From assembly GCA_902619375.1 (NCBI GenBank), contig CACNEB010000005.1, positions 17,355 through 81,354 on the forward strand: 64,000 bases of DNA, read 5' to 3'. The stretch's first letter is position 1. The number at the start of each line of letters is the position of its first letter. Made by a program: the position numbers and the translations under genes. Below, one piece after another: positions 29,919 through 40,728 of the stretch. The notes under the pieces were generated by a model. The model was given only the letters and a program-made list of their open reading frames with translations. It made no database searches and was not told the DNA's origin. Source of the stretch: an uncultured Alphaproteobacteria bacterium. GTDB taxonomy: Bacteria; Pseudomonadota; Alphaproteobacteria; HIMB59.

Positions 29919-30984
29919 AGAAATAGCTATTCTTCCTCCCTTCAAAGAAAAATTTAGCCCAGATGATTTTGGCTCCGTGTCTTTGTATGTTAAGGACATA
30001 AACGAGAATTCAAAATTTAAAAATAAAATTAAAATCTATGTAAATATTACTTCTAAAACTTTTAAAGGTTTTAAATCTGTAAACTTACCAAAAAATTATA
30101 ACCATATTCTTTTTGGAAAAAATATGGGACATACTAAATCTTTTTTGAAAATTATTAAAAAAAAGGTTCCTAAAGTAATTGAAATACACAACCGTCCAAA
30201 ATCAGCATTGAAAGTATCTCAGTCGTTAATTGGGTCAAAAATATTTTTATTTTATCATAATGACCCATTATCATTTAAGGATTGCTCATCAGTAGTAAAA
30301 AGAATAGAAATACTTGAAAATTGTCACTCTATTTTTTTTGTAAGTAATTTTCTAAAAAAAAGATTTTTAGAGGGAATTCCAAATAGATATTTATCCAAAT
30401 CTAAGCTTAATGTTATTTACAATGGTGTAAATCTAATTAAACAAGTTCCCTTGAAAAAAAAAAAATTAAATATCGTTTATATCGGTGAGCTTGAAAAAAA
30501 GAAAGGCTTTGATATTTTTTATGAAGCTGCTGTAAACATTATTGATCAATTTCCAAAGTGGAATGTACATATTTTTGGAAAATTGAAACCAAATACTCAA
30601 AAATTACTTAATAAGCATAACAAAATTATTTTTCATAATTTTAAAAAAAATAATTTTGTGCAAGAATTTTTAAAACAATCATCAATATCAGTAGTCCCAT
30701 CAGTTTGGGATGAACCTTTTGGTAGAACTTTAATAGAGTCAATAAATTCAGGTACTGCAACTATATCCTCCAATAGAGGCGGTTTAAGAGAGATAAATAA
30801 ATTTTTCAAAACTATAAAATTAAATAAAATAGATAAAAAAACTATTTACATCGCTTTAAAAAAACTAATAATGTCCAGTGATGAAAGATCATATTACTCT
30901 AACAATAAAGTTAGTAAAACTCCCTTTACATTGAAAAAAATAACTTCAACTCTAGATAAACATAGATCTGATATATTTTCATAG
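29896..30984 (+). CDS. Glycosyltransferase family 4-like
   Basis: IYNGVNLI; NIVYIGELEKKKGFDIF; VPSVWDEPFGRTLIESINSGTATI. Confidence 0.85.
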   Translation: MPYQSISEEIAILPPFKEKFSPDDFGSVSLYVKDINENSKFKNKIKIYVNITSKTFKGFKSVNLPKNYNHILFGKNMGHTKSFLKIIKKKVPKVIEIHNRPKSALKVSQSLIGSKIFLFYHNDPLSFKDCSSVVKRIEILENCHSIFFVSNFLKKRFLEGIPNRYLSKSKLNVIYNGVNLIKQVPLKKKKLNIVYIGELEKKKGFDIFYEAAVNIIDQFPKWNVHIFGKLKPNTQKLLNKHNKIIFHNFKKNNFVQEFLKQSSISVVPSVWDEPFGRTLIESINSGTATISSNRGGLREINKFFKTIKLNKIDKKTIYIALKKLIMSSDERSYYSNNKVSKTPFTLKKITSTLDKHRSDIFS

Positions 30985-31001
30985 AATGAATTCATAATAT
31001 T

Positions 31002-31535
31002 TTGAAAAAAACTAATTTTAAAAACAACAAAAAACCTTTTCATAGAATTAACTCACAAATTAAAAATGAAGAGGTTAGGGTTTTAATGGATGATGGTGAG
31101 CAATTAGGAGTTATGAAGACAATAGAGGCAATAGATTTAGCAAAAAACAGAAAAATGGATCTAGTTGAAATTGCTGCAAGTAATAATCCGCCAGTTTGCA
31201 AAATAATAGACTACGGCAAATTTAAATATCAAGAACAGAAAAAAAAAAATGAGGCCAAAAAAAAACAAAAAACTATAGAGACCAAAGAACTGAAAATTAG
31301 ACCTGGTACAGGTGAGCATGATTATCAAGTCAAAATTAAAAGTGCACAAAAGTTTTTAAAAGATGGTAACAGAGTAAAATTTAGTTTGAGATTTAAGGGA
31401 AGGGAAATGGAACATTCAAATCTTGGTATCGATATGCTCAAAAGAATAAAAAGTGACCTTGATCAGTTGATCAGAGTTGAAATGGAACCTAAAATTGAGG
31501 GTAGACAAGCTTTCCTCGTGGTTGCACCCAAATAA
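31002..31535 (+). CDS. infC: Translation initiation factor IF-3 (non-canonical start: TTG 31002, or ATT 30999/30990)
   Basis: RINSQIKNEEVRVL; PPVCKIIDYGKFKYEQ-like; KELKIRPGTGEHDYQVK; VKFSLRFKGREM. Confidence 0.95.
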   Translation: MKKTNFKNNKKPFHRINSQIKNEEVRVLMDDGEQLGVMKTIEAIDLAKNRKMDLVEIAASNNPPVCKIIDYGKFKYQEQKKKNEAKKKQKTIETKELKIRPGTGEHDYQVKIKSAQKFLKDGNRVKFSLRFKGREMEHSNLGIDMLKRIKSDLDQLIRVEMEPKIEGRQAFLVVAPK

Positions 31536-31553
31536 ATTATATGATATCAAATT

Positions 31554-31600
31554 GACCTCAGTTGGTCGAAGGGGCTTTAAAAAGGGTATGCCTTAAGACC
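31554..31600 (+). promoter_or_regulatory. Candidate structured leader between infC and rpmI
   Basis: GGTC (31564-31567) can pair with GACC at either 31554-31557 or 31597-31600. Confidence 0.35.
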
Positions 31601-31627
31601 TTATTAATGCACTCAAAAGGAGATGAA

Positions 31628-31828
31628 ATGCCCAAACTTAAAACAAAAAGTAGCGTCAAAAAACGCTTTAAAAAATCCTCATCAGGAAAATTAGTTGTCG
31701 GAAACGTTGGTAAACGCCATGGCATGTCCAAAAGAACAAACTCTTTTATCAGAAATTCAAAAGGTACTAGGGTTTTATCAAAATCTGCATCAATTATAAT
31801 TGATTCAATGATGCCATATTCTAAATAG
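31628..31828 (+). CDS. rpmI: 50S ribosomal protein L35
   Basis: [23 protein letters not shown]...[15 protein letters not shown]; start trimmed from the ORF-track call at 31562; AGGAGATGAA upstream. Confidence 0.95.
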   Translation: MPKLKTKSSVKKRFKKSSSGKLVVGNVGKRHGMSKRTNSFIRNSKGTRVLSKSASIIIDSMMPYSK

Positions 31829-31844
31829 GTAAGGGAGAGATATT

Positions 31845-32204
31845 ATGCCAAGAGTTAAAAGAGGTGTTACAGCAAGAGCTAAACATAAAAAAGTTTTTGA
31901 ATTTACGAAAGGTCATCGCGGGAGAAGAAAAAATGTTTATAGAGTAGCAACACAAAGTATGGATAAAGCTCTCCAATATGCATATCGTGATAGAAGAAAT
32001 AAGAAAAGAGATTTTAGAGGATTGTGGATTCAAAGAATTAATGCCGGTGTTAGAGAACACGGTCTAACTTATGCAAAATTTATTGATGGATTAAAAAAAG
32101 CAAACATTGAAATCAATAGAAAAATTCTCTCTGAAATTGCATTTCATGAACCCGCTGCTTTTAAATCAATTGTTGAGAAAGCAAAGGCTAATTTAGCCAA
32201 CTAG
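31845..32204 (+). CDS. rplT: 50S ribosomal protein L20
   Basis: [17 protein letters not shown]...[28 protein letters not shown]. Confidence 0.97.
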   Translation: MPRVKRGVTARAKHKKVFEFTKGHRGRRKNVYRVATQSMDKALQYAYRDRRNKKRDFRGLWIQRINAGVREHGLTYAKFIDGLKKANIEINRKILSEIAFHEPAAFKSIVEKAKANLAN

Positions 32205-32211
32205 ATTAAAA

Positions 32212-33261
32212 ATGGACATTAAAAAAGTCCTAAACGAAGTTACGAAAGAAATAGAGCAAAGCTCTAGCCAACAAGAATTACAAAACGTTAAAGTAGCTTA
32301 TTTAGGGAAAAAAGGAATAATCACTGAGTTACTCAAAAGTCTTAAAGACCTTTCTTTAGAAGAGAGAAAATCTTCAGGTTCAAAATTAAATTTACTAAGA
32401 ATTGAAGTTGATAATCTTATCAAAAATAAATTTAACGATTTAAAAATTGAAGAAATAAACTCTAAATTAAAAAATGAATATTTAGATATAAGTTTCCCTC
32501 CGCCAAATTCTATAGCCTCGAAGGCTCATCCAATATCAAAAACATTTGATGAGGTTATCACTATTTTTGGATCAATGGGTTACTCTGTTGCCGAAGGCCC
32601 TGATATTGAGACAGATTTTTTCAATTTTTCAGCATTAAATATTCCTGAAAATCATCCTGCGCGTGAAATGCAAGATACCTTTTACATCGATGACAAGGAT
32701 AAAGAAGGTAAGCCCTACGTTTTACGAACACACACTAGCCCAGTTCAAATTAGAACGTTATTAAATCAAAAACCCCCAGTCAAAATAATTGCTCCTGGAA
32801 GAACATATAGGTGTGACTCTGACTCAACACATTCTCCAATGTTTCATCAAGTCGAGGGTTTGTTTATTAATGAGAATGCAAATATGGGAAATTTGAAGGG
32901 CACTCTAATTGAATTCTGTAAACAATTTTTTAATGTACAGAATTTAAAAGTAAGATTTCGACCTAGTTACTTTCCTTTTACTGAACCTTCTGCTGAAATG
33001 GATATTGCTTATGAGATTGTGAATAACAAAATTCAATTAGGTCAAGGTGATCGTTGGCTTGAGATTCTTGGATGTGGAATGGTAAACCCAATAGTTCTAG
33101 AGAACTGCAATGTAGATACGAATATCTATCAAGGTTTTGCATTTGGAGTGGGCTTAGACAGAATCACAATGTTAAAGTATGGGCTTACAGATATTAGATC
33201 ATTTTTTAGTGGAAACTTAAATTGGATAGCTAGCAATGGCTTTACCATAGGGGATTTTTAG
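32212..33261 (+). CDS. pheS: Phenylalanine--tRNA ligase alpha subunit
   Basis: GYSVAEGPDIETDFFNF; HPAREMQDTFY; LRTHTSPVQIR; FGVGLDRITMLKYG. Confidence 0.97.
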   Translation: MDIKKVLNEVTKEIEQSSSQQELQNVKVAYLGKKGIITELLKSLKDLSLEERKSSGSKLNLLRIEVDNLIKNKFNDLKIEEINSKLKNEYLDISFPPPNSIASKAHPISKTFDEVITIFGSMGYSVAEGPDIETDFFNFSALNIPENHPAREMQDTFYIDDKDKEGKPYVLRTHTSPVQIRTLLNQKPPVKIIAPGRTYRCDSDSTHSPMFHQVEGLFINENANMGNLKGTLIEFCKQFFNVQNLKVRFRPSYFPFTEPSAEMDIAYEIVNNKIQLGQGDRWLEILGCGMVNPIVLENCNVDTNIYQGFAFGVGLDRITMLKYGLTDIRSFFSGNLNWIASNGFTIGDF

Positions 33262-35654
33262 TGAAGTTTAGTTACAGTTGGTTGTGTGATCACTTAGAGA
33301 CAGATAAAAGTGCAAGCGAGATTGGTGAAGCTCTTACAAATTTAGGTCTTGAACTTGAGAGCTTGACTGACTATTCAGAATACTCAAAGTTTGTTGTAGC
33401 TACCATAAAAGATTTTAGAAAACATCCTAATGCAGATAGATTAAATATCTGTAAAGTTGATGATGGAACCAATACCTATCAGGTAATCTGCGGAGCAAAT
33501 AATGTAAAGAAGGGATTAAAAGGAATATTTGCCAAAGATGGAATGTATATTCCAGGAACACAGATAAATTTAAAAAAAGGAAAAATTAGAGGTGAAATAT
33601 CTGAAGGTATGCTTTTATCTGAGAGAGAGCTCAACTTAAGTGATGATCATGAGGGCATTATTGAGTTATTAGATGATTTTCAAAATGGCACCTCAGCAGT
33701 TGAAGCTTTGAAGTTAAATGATCCTATTTTCGAGATAGGTATTACACCTAACAGAGGAGATTGCCTTGGTGTTAGAGGTGTTGCTAGAGATCTTTCAGCC
33801 AAAGGTGTTGGTAAACTAAAGCCTTTGAATTTTAAAAAAATAACTCAGTTAGAATTTGCAAGCCCAATCATTTGGAATATTAACAATGATGATAATAGCT
33901 GTGAATATGTAGTAAGTAGATATTTTAAAAATGTAAATAACTCTAAATCTCCAGAATGGTTACAAAAAAAACTTATCAGCCTTGGGTTAAGACCTATAAA
34001 CGCTTTAGTTGATATAACAAATTATATTACTATTGATTTAGGAAGACCTTTACACGTTTTTGATGCAGATAAAATTGGAAAAAAACTTGATATGAGGCTT
34101 GCAAATGCAAATGAAAGAATGCTTGCTTTAGATAATAAAGAATACACTCTAGATAAAAATACAACTGTGATAGCCGATGGAGATAATGCACTCGCTATAG
34201 CAGGGATTATAGGAGGAGAATATAGCGGATGCACAGATGATACTAAAAATGTATTTCTTGAGGTTGCTCTTTTTAATCCGAATAGTGTTGCACAAACTGG
34301 TAGAACTCTTGGAATAAATTCAGATGCCAGGTATCGTTTTGAAAGAGGATTAGATAAAAATATGGTCATTGAAGGTTTAGAATATGCATCATATTTAATA
34401 AATAAAATATGTGGGGGCTTAGTAAGTAAAAATATTGAAGCTGGAAAATTAGATAATTTTGAGTATAAGATAAATTATAATTTTGACTATTTTAATAAGA
34501 CTATTGGTTTAGAACTAGATCCACAAAAACAAATCAAAATATTAAAAGACCTTAAATTTCAAATTAGTAAAAGTAATGAAAAGGAATGTGAAGTCTTAGT
34601 ACCATCATGGAGGAATGATGTTAAAAACAAAATCGATATAGTTGAAGAAATTATAAGAATTTATGGATATGAAAATATTAAACAAAGTGTGCCCTCTGCA
34701 TCAATCGATGAGATTGATAAAATTGATAATTCATCAACAAATAAGAAATTTAAATCAATAAAAAAACTTAAAAAAACCCTTATATCTAATGGAATTTCTG
34801 AAGTTATAACTTTTTCTTTTCACTCAATTAGAGCTCAAGAAATTCTTAAAGGAGATAAATCCTTAAAAATTTCAAATGCAATCAGTGATGATCAATCTTA
34901 TATGAGAAATTCTATGATATTTAATCATTTAGAAAGTGTAGAATTAAATTTTAAAAAAGGTTTTAAAAATATTCAATTATTTGAAATTGGACCTATTTAT
35001 AATTCATCTCAATCCCAAGAAAATATTCTATCATTGCTTATTTCAACTGAAGAAAATACAAACTCTATTTACAAATCTGAAGAATTTAATTTTTACTCTT
35101 TAACAGAATTAACCTCAATATTAATAAGTTCATTAAATTTTGACATAAAACAATTTAACATATCAAGATCAACTTCAAATACTTATCACCCAGGTCAGTC
35201 TGCCGAACTATTTATGGGAAAAAAATTAATAGCTAGATATGGAAAAGTTCATCCACTAATAATGGAGGAATTTTCTAAACTAAAAAATTGTTATGCAATT
35301 GAATTATTTTTTGAAAACCTTCCAATTGACTCAATAAGTAGAGCTAATAAAATAAATATCTCAGACTCCCAATTTCAGTTCAGTGAAAAAGACTTTTCTT
35401 TTTTATTCGAAAAGGAGCAAAATCTTTATGAAGTTCAGAGATACGTCAAAGGTTTAGATAAAAACTTAATTAAAAATGTAGAATTTTTTGATTTATATGT
35501 AGCAAAAGACTTAGGTGATGACAGTAAAAGTGTAACATTTAGGGTTACTATTCAATCTAAAGAAAAAACTCTTGAAGAAAAAGATTTAGAACAATTACAT
35601 AAAAATATTTTAGAAAAAGTATCAAATAAATTTAAAGCAAAAATTAGAAGCTAA
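33261..35654 (+). CDS. pheT: Phenylalanine--tRNA ligase beta subunit
   Basis: [28 protein letters not shown]; tRNA-binding EMAPII-like domain; [17 protein letters not shown]. Confidence 0.97.
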   Translation: MKFSYSWLCDHLETDKSASEIGEALTNLGLELESLTDYSEYSKFVVATIKDFRKHPNADRLNICKVDDGTNTYQVICGANNVKKGLKGIFAKDGMYIPGTQINLKKGKIRGEISEGMLLSERELNLSDDHEGIIELLDDFQNGTSAVEALKLNDPIFEIGITPNRGDCLGVRGVARDLSAKGVGKLKPLNFKKITQLEFASPIIWNINNDDNSCEYVVSRYFKNVNNSKSPEWLQKKLISLGLRPINALVDITNYITIDLGRPLHVFDADKIGKKLDMRLANANERMLALDNKEYTLDKNTTVIADGDNALAIAGIIGGEYSGCTDDTKNVFLEVALFNPNSVAQTGRTLGINSDARYRFERGLDKNMVIEGLEYASYLINKICGGLVSKNIEAGKLDNFEYKINYNFDYFNKTIGLELDPQKQIKILKDLKFQISKSNEKECEVLVPSWRNDVKNKIDIVEEIIRIYGYENIKQSVPSASIDEIDKIDNSSTNKKFKSIKKLKKTLISNGISEVITFSFHSIRAQEILKGDKSLKISNAISDDQSYMRNSMIFNHLESVELNFKKGFKNIQLFEIGPIYNSSQSQENILSLLISTEENTNSIYKSEEFNFYSLTELTSILISSLNFDIKQFNISRSTSNTYHPGQSAELFMGKKLIARYGKVHPLIMEEFSKLKNCYAIELFFENLPIDSISRANKINISDSQFQFSEKDFSFLFEKEQNLYEVQRYVKGLDKNLIKNVEFFDLYVAKDLGDDSKSVTFRVTIQSKEKTLEEKDLEQLHKNILEKVSNKFKAKIRS

Positions 35655-37453
35655 TGGAAATTTCTAAAATTAGAAATTTTTCGATAATAGCTCATATTGA
35701 TCATGGTAAATCCACTCTAGCGGACAGAATAATTGAAATTTGCGGAGGGATGGATGACAGGACCAAAAAAGACCAAGTCTTGGATTCAATGGATATTGAA
35801 AGAGAAAGGGGGATCACTATAAAAGCTCAAACAGTACGATTAAACTATAAAAATAAAAAAGGCGATGAATATCAACTTAATATACTTGATACACCTGGAC
35901 ACGTTGATTTTTCCTATGAAGTTTCAAGATCACTATCAGCTTGTGAAGGCTCAGTTTTAGTTGTTGACAGCACACAGGGTGTTGAGGCACAAACTCTCGC
36001 AAATGCTTATCAGGCAATAGATGTAAATCATGAGATACTTCCGGTTCTTAACAAAGCAGATTTACCTGCATCTGAGCCAGAAAGAGTAAAAGAAGACATT
36101 GAACAAACAATAGGAATAGATACTTCGGAAGCTCGTCTTGTTTCTGCAAAAACTGGACTAGGAGTTGAAGATTTATTAGACCAGATTGTAGAAAAACTAC
36201 CCTCTCCAAATACAAATGAAAAAAATCTCAAGGCTCTCTTAGTGGACAGTTGGTATGATAATTATTTAGGAGTAACAGTTCTGGTTAGAGTTCTTGATGG
36301 AGTTATGAAAAAGGGTATGAAAGTTAAGTTTTTATCTAACAATCAACAATACAATATAGATAGAATTGGATATTTCACACCTGAAATAAATTATTGTGAT
36401 GAATTAGGTCCAGGAGAAATAGGTTTTATTAATGCAAGTATAAAGTCAGTTGCTGACTGTAAGGTCGGTGACACAATAGCAGAATTAAATGATCAAAAAA
36501 TAAAACCACTTCCAGGTTTCAAGCCCTCATTACCAGTCGTGTTTTGTGGGATATATCCTGTTGATACATCAGACTATGAGAGACTTAAGGAGAGTTTTGA
36601 AAAACTTGCGTTAAATGACTCAAGTTTTACATATGAAAATGAAACTAGTGCTGCTTTAGGTTATGGTTTTAGGTGTGGTTTTTTAGGTTTGCTTCACCTA
36701 GAGGTTACAACAGAAAGACTTAGAAGGGAATTTGATTTAGATTTAATCACTACTGCTCCAGGGGTTGTATACAAAGTAATAGACAGAAATAAAAACGAAA
36801 TTGTAATAAGAAATCCCTCTGAACTACCTGACCCAGCAGAAATAGATAAAATTTTAGAACCATGGGTTAAATCTACTATAATAGTGCCACAGGATTATTT
36901 AGGGACGGTTATAACACTTTGTATTGAAAAAAGAGGTAAACAAAAAAACTTAAACATACAAAACAACAGAGCTATCTTAGAGATGGAATTACCTTTGAAT
37001 GAAATCGTTATAGATTTTTATGATAAATTAAAATCTTATTCAAAAGGTTATGCTAGTTTTGATTATCAGGTCTATGATTATTTTGAAGGAGATCTAGTAA
37101 AACTAAATATTCTTGTTAATTCAGAAACTGTTGATGCTTTTTCAAATATAGTTCATAAAACGAGAGCTGAAACGATTGGTAGAAGGATATGCAACAAGCT
37201 AAAGGATTTAATCCCTAGACAAAACTTTCAAATACCAATTCAGGCTGCAATTTATGGAAAAATTATAGCTAGAGAAACCATTAAAGCTTTTAGAAAAGAT
37301 GTGACTGCTAAACTTTATGGTGGAGATGTGAGTAGAAAGAAAAAACTTTTAGAAAAACAAAAAAAGGGAAAGAAAAGAATGAAACAATTTGGTAATGTCG
37401 AAATCCCGCAGACTGCTTTTTTTGAGGCACTAAAAATAGGTGATAATGAATAA
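35654..37453 (+). CDS. lepA: Elongation factor 4
   Basis: [61 protein letters not shown]. Confidence 0.98.
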   Translation: MEISKIRNFSIIAHIDHGKSTLADRIIEICGGMDDRTKKDQVLDSMDIERERGITIKAQTVRLNYKNKKGDEYQLNILDTPGHVDFSYEVSRSLSACEGSVLVVDSTQGVEAQTLANAYQAIDVNHEILPVLNKADLPASEPERVKEDIEQTIGIDTSEARLVSAKTGLGVEDLLDQIVEKLPSPNTNEKNLKALLVDSWYDNYLGVTVLVRVLDGVMKKGMKVKFLSNNQQYNIDRIGYFTPEINYCDELGPGEIGFINASIKSVADCKVGDTIAELNDQKIKPLPGFKPSLPVVFCGIYPVDTSDYERLKESFEKLALNDSSFTYENETSAALGYGFRCGFLGLLHLEVTTERLRREFDLDLITTAPGVVYKVIDRNKNEIVIRNPSELPDPAEIDKILEPWVKSTIIVPQDYLGTVITLCIEKRGKQKNLNIQNNRAILEMELPLNEIVIDFYDKLKSYSKGYASFDYQVYDYFEGDLVKLNILVNSETVDAFSNIVHKTRAETIGRRICNKLKDLIPRQNFQIPIQAAIYGKIIARETIKAFRKDVTAKLYGGDVSRKKKLLEKQKKGKKRMKQFGNVEIPQTAFFEALKIGDNE

Positions 37454-37457
37454 TCAC

Positions 37458-37547
37458 GGAGAGATGGCCGAGTGGTTTAAGGCGCACGCCTGGAACGCGT
37501 GTATAGGGGCAACTCTATCGTGGGTTCGAATCCCACTCTCTCCGCCA
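37458..37547 (+). tRNA. tRNA-Ser(GGA), CCA encoded
   Basis: Cloverleaf: GGAGAGA/TCTCTCC acceptor, anticodon loop CTGGAAC, long variable arm, GGTTCGAATCC T-arm, 3' GCCA. Confidence 0.95.
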
Positions 37548-37557
37548 TACTTAATAG

Positions 37558-38376
37558 ATGCAAAACAACACAATAAATAAAATTAAATATAAAATAAGAA
37601 AAATTACAGAATACCCACTTGTAGAAATACAAGATCAAATAGCAGTAAGACCACCAAATCAAAGAATTTCGCCTGTGGTATATCAAACGTGGGTAGATAA
37701 TAAATTTGGAAAAACTCATGCTAAATCAATTTTAAAGTTTAGAGAGTTAAATAAAAATTTATCATTTAGGATGTATTCAAATCAAATGATGGATAATTAT
37801 ATGAAAAAAAATTGGGGTAAGCAAAAAATTTACCAAATTTTCAAAAATTCATTAATTGGACCTCTCAAATCTGATATTTTTAGATATTGTATTTTATATG
37901 ATAAAGGTGGATACTATTTTGATATAAGTCGAGGTTGTGATGTCCCTCTTACAAAACTTCATGATAAAAATACAAGTTTCATCTTAACTTATGAAGATAC
38001 TGATTGTTATATACCACCCAATAATCAAAAAATATTTAATTTAAAAAGACCCTTTAATCATATACTCCAATGGGGACTAGCTTTTGAAAAAAAATGTAAA
38101 TTTTTAAAAATATTAATTGAAGAAATAGTTAAGTCTTACTCATTTTATAAAAATAAAGTTTTTAAAAATCCCAAAGTTGCAATATTAAATTTTACAGGTC
38201 CGGGCATGTATACAAAAATAATGAGAGAGTATATTTCTTATAACCAAAAAAATAATTACAAAGAACTTGATATTAAATTTAACGGGAAAGGAATATTTAA
38301 GTTGAAAGGTTCACAGGTGAGATATCATAAAGAACCAAGTTACACATACTTAAAAAATAAAAAGATATGCAATTAA
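37558..38376 (+). CDS. Glycosyltransferase with sugar-binding DXD-like region (capsular/OCH1-like)
   Basis: [30 protein letters not shown]. Confidence 0.7.
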   Translation: MQNNTINKIKYKIRKITEYPLVEIQDQIAVRPPNQRISPVVYQTWVDNKFGKTHAKSILKFRELNKNLSFRMYSNQMMDNYMKKNWGKQKIYQIFKNSLIGPLKSDIFRYCILYDKGGYYFDISRGCDVPLTKLHDKNTSFILTYEDTDCYIPPNNQKIFNLKRPFNHILQWGLAFEKKCKFLKILIEEIVKSYSFYKNKVFKNPKVAILNFTGPGMYTKIMREYISYNQKNNYKELDIKFNGKGIFKLKGSQVRYHKEPSYTYLKNKKICN

Positions 38377-38379
38377 TAT

Positions 38380-39285
38380 TTGTTTACAAAAAAACTTATA
38401 ATGAGTAAAAATCTAATCGTAAGTTCCTCGGATGAAAATTACTCTCATCTTCTTAAAGAACTATATTTTTCAACATTAAATTTGAATGGTTATGATTTTG
38501 CTATATTGGATTGTGGCCTTTCCGAAGAAAGTAAAGACTTTTTCGACCAAAAAAATATTCAGGTTTTAAAATGTAAATGGGATATTGATGTCCCTTCCTA
38601 TAAAGTAAGAGGTAGAGAATATTTAAAAGCACAATTTTCTAGGTTTTTTTTAGATTTATACTTTCCCGGATATGAAAATTATATTTGGATGGACTCTGAT
38701 ACGTGGATAGCATGTCCAAATACTTTTGATTATTATGTTCAGGGGTCTAATCAAAGAGGATTTGCAATTACACCGCAAGTTGACAGAGCATCTCCTAGAC
38801 TTATAAATATTAAATGGTTTATGAATATCCCTTCAAAAATTAATTCCATCAATTATAAGAATATATCTAAAAGTATTTCAAAAGATTTAGCAAAGAAATA
38901 CGCTGGACATTATACATTAAATGCAGGGTGTTTTGCCTATAATAAAAAGTTTGATGGTATGAAAACTATAAAAAAAAACTTAAATAATGCATCTAGAAAA
39001 GGAAGGTTATTTGGTTCAGATCAAGTTGCATTAGCAATTTCATTGTTTGAAGATAATTTAGACTTTGAACTCCTTCCGTCATACTGTAACTGGCTGTGTG
39101 AACATAACATGCCAAAATTTTCTATTGATAAAAATACTTTTGTTGAGCCATACATTCCAAATCATAACATTGGAGTAATGCATTTAGCAGGTTTAGATGA
39201 AGATAGAAGCAGAAATATTTTTCACAAAATATCTACCACTGACAATAAAATTGTTGAAAAATCCCTTAGATATAAATCAATTTAA
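38380..39285 (+). CDS. Putative glycosyltransferase (GT-A/GT8-like)
   Basis: YENYIWMDSDTWIACPNTFDYYVQGSN; YTLNAGCFAYNK; GSDQVALAISL. Confidence 0.65.
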   Translation: MFTKKLIMSKNLIVSSSDENYSHLLKELYFSTLNLNGYDFAILDCGLSEESKDFFDQKNIQVLKCKWDIDVPSYKVRGREYLKAQFSRFFLDLYFPGYENYIWMDSDTWIACPNTFDYYVQGSNQRGFAITPQVDRASPRLINIKWFMNIPSKINSINYKNISKSISKDLAKKYAGHYTLNAGCFAYNKKFDGMKTIKKNLNNASRKGRLFGSDQVALAISLFEDNLDFELLPSYCNWLCEHNMPKFSIDKNTFVEPYIPNHNIGVMHLAGLDEDRSRNIFHKISTTDNKIVEKSLRYKSI

Positions 39286-40230
39286 GTCTTTTTTATTATT
39301 TGCTCCAAGATTTCTCATTTGTTCGGCTCTGTTAAACAACGAACCTCGACCCTCTTTAAGATATTTTTTTGCATTTACCAAATTTTGAGTTGCCTTAATT
39401 AAACTACTTTCAGAGTCTTCAATTACATTGATTGATTTTATAATTTGATCAATCATTTGACCTCCAATATCAGCAATTTCTTTAGAGTTTTTATTTTGTT
39501 TTTCAAGCCTCCAAATACTTTCAACTAATTTCATACACATTATAAGTGTTGAGGGACCAACAATGATAATTTGTTTTTGTTGAGCAAAATTTAATATGCT
39601 CTGATCATATTTTTGTGCTGTAATTAATGCAAATTCATGAGGCATAAAGATGAAAACATAGTCAGGTGAATTTATATTTAATAATTTCGAGTACTCTTTT
39701 TTATGAATACTAGTTATGTGACTTTTTAAAGAAACTATAAAACTTTTGATTTCCAATTCTTTTGAGGACTGGTCATCAGTATTCTGAAATTTATACCAAT
39801 GTTTCATGGGAACTTTCGAGTCAATGATAATATTTCTTTTTTCTGGCAGAAAAATTACAACATCAGGTCTATATATATCACCTTCATCATTCCTATCAGT
39901 ATATTGAGTTTTGTAATCTCTGTCTTTTGTCATACCACAATCTTGTAATATATTTTCAAGTATTACCTCACCCATTTCTCCCATTTCGTTAATATTAGAG
40001 GTCATGGCATTAGTCATTTTTTTTGTAAGATCTCCAATTTCATCTATCTTTGAATTTACATATCCAGTTTGTTCCATTGTTTTATCAAATAGAGTTTGGA
40101 GATTTTGATTAATTCTTTGTATATCTAGATCAGAATTGGATACATTTCTAAGTTTTAATCTAAATATCAAAAAAATTAGCAAAAATACTATTGCTATTAA
40201 AAATATAATTATAATTATATCGTTATTCAT
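39277..40230 (-). CDS. rmuC: RmuC family DNA recombination protein
   Basis: N-terminal TM; GEMGEVILENILQDCGM; YRPDVVIFLPEKRNIIIDSKVPM; IVGPSTLIMCMKLVESIWR. Confidence 0.88.
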   Translation of the reverse strand: MNNDIIIIIFLIAIVFLLIFLIFRLKLRNVSNSDLDIQRINQNLQTLFDKTMEQTGYVNSKIDEIGDLTKKMTNAMTSNINEMGEMGEVILENILQDCGMTKDRDYKTQYTDRNDEGDIYRPDVVIFLPEKRNIIIDSKVPMKHWYKFQNTDDQSSKELEIKSFIVSLKSHITSIHKKEYSKLLNINSPDYVFIFMPHEFALITAQKYDQSILNFAQQKQIIIVGPSTLIMCMKLVESIWRLEKQNKNSKEIADIGGQMIDQIIKSINVIEDSESSLIKATQNLVNAKKYLKEGRGSLFNRAEQMRNLGANNKKDLN

Positions 40231-40250
40231 AATTTTTATATTTTTATAAC

Positions 40251-40625
40251 TTAAGGATAAACTTTAGTAATTCTATCAAGACTGCTCTTTAATTTACTCT
40301 TCAAATTATAAAAAACTTTATCATCAAAAAAGTTGTCATTTAAAAAGTGATTAAAGTTTTCCCTTATATCTTTTGAGATACTCTCTATCTTAAGGAAATC
40401 TTCAGGTATATAGTGTTTAAGTTTATTTATTTCCTCGTTAAACTCATTCAAAGCATTTTTAAAATGATTATCTGAAAAGGTTTCAAGTTTGTTTTTAAAA
40501 CTTTCGATATTTAAATTTGTATCTAATTTAGACTCAAGGTCATAAATAGTTAGACTAAAATAATCGAAAATTTGATTATACAAATCATACAATTTATTAG
40601 AGTCGATAACTTTTTGTAAATTCAT
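40251..40625 (-). CDS. Hypothetical protein, predicted helical, no family recognised
   Basis: 124-aa ORF in a clean intergenic slot with high Lys/Asn/Phe content. Confidence 0.55.
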   Translation of the reverse strand: MNLQKVIDSNKLYDLYNQIFDYFSLTIYDLESKLDTNLNIESFKNKLETFSDNHFKNALNEFNEEINKLKHYIPEDFLKIESISKDIRENFNHFLNDNFFDDKVFYNLKSKLKSSLDRITKVYP

Positions 40626-40680
40626 AAAGAAACCTTACTATAGTTACTTTTAAAATGTCAAAGTATTAATAATTTTGTAT

Positions 40681-40714
40681 AAAGCCCAAATAAACTAAAT
40701 TTTACTTGGGCTTT
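40681..40714. terminator. Hairpin AAAGCCCAA...TTGGGCTTT downstream of the DmdA-like gene
   Basis: 9-bp perfect inverted repeat directly after the minus-strand operon; short T-tract. Confidence 0.65.
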
Positions 40715-40728
40715 TTAAAGGTATAAAT

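Noticed and set aside
31562-31627. Upstream extension of rpmI in the ORF track
   Set aside because: L35 begins at MPKLKTKSS (31628) with a Shine-Dalgarno; the extension covers the leader region.
37477-37719. 80-aa minus ORF containing [22 protein letters not shown]
   Set aside because: This is the well-known spurious translation across a tRNA gene reverse strand.
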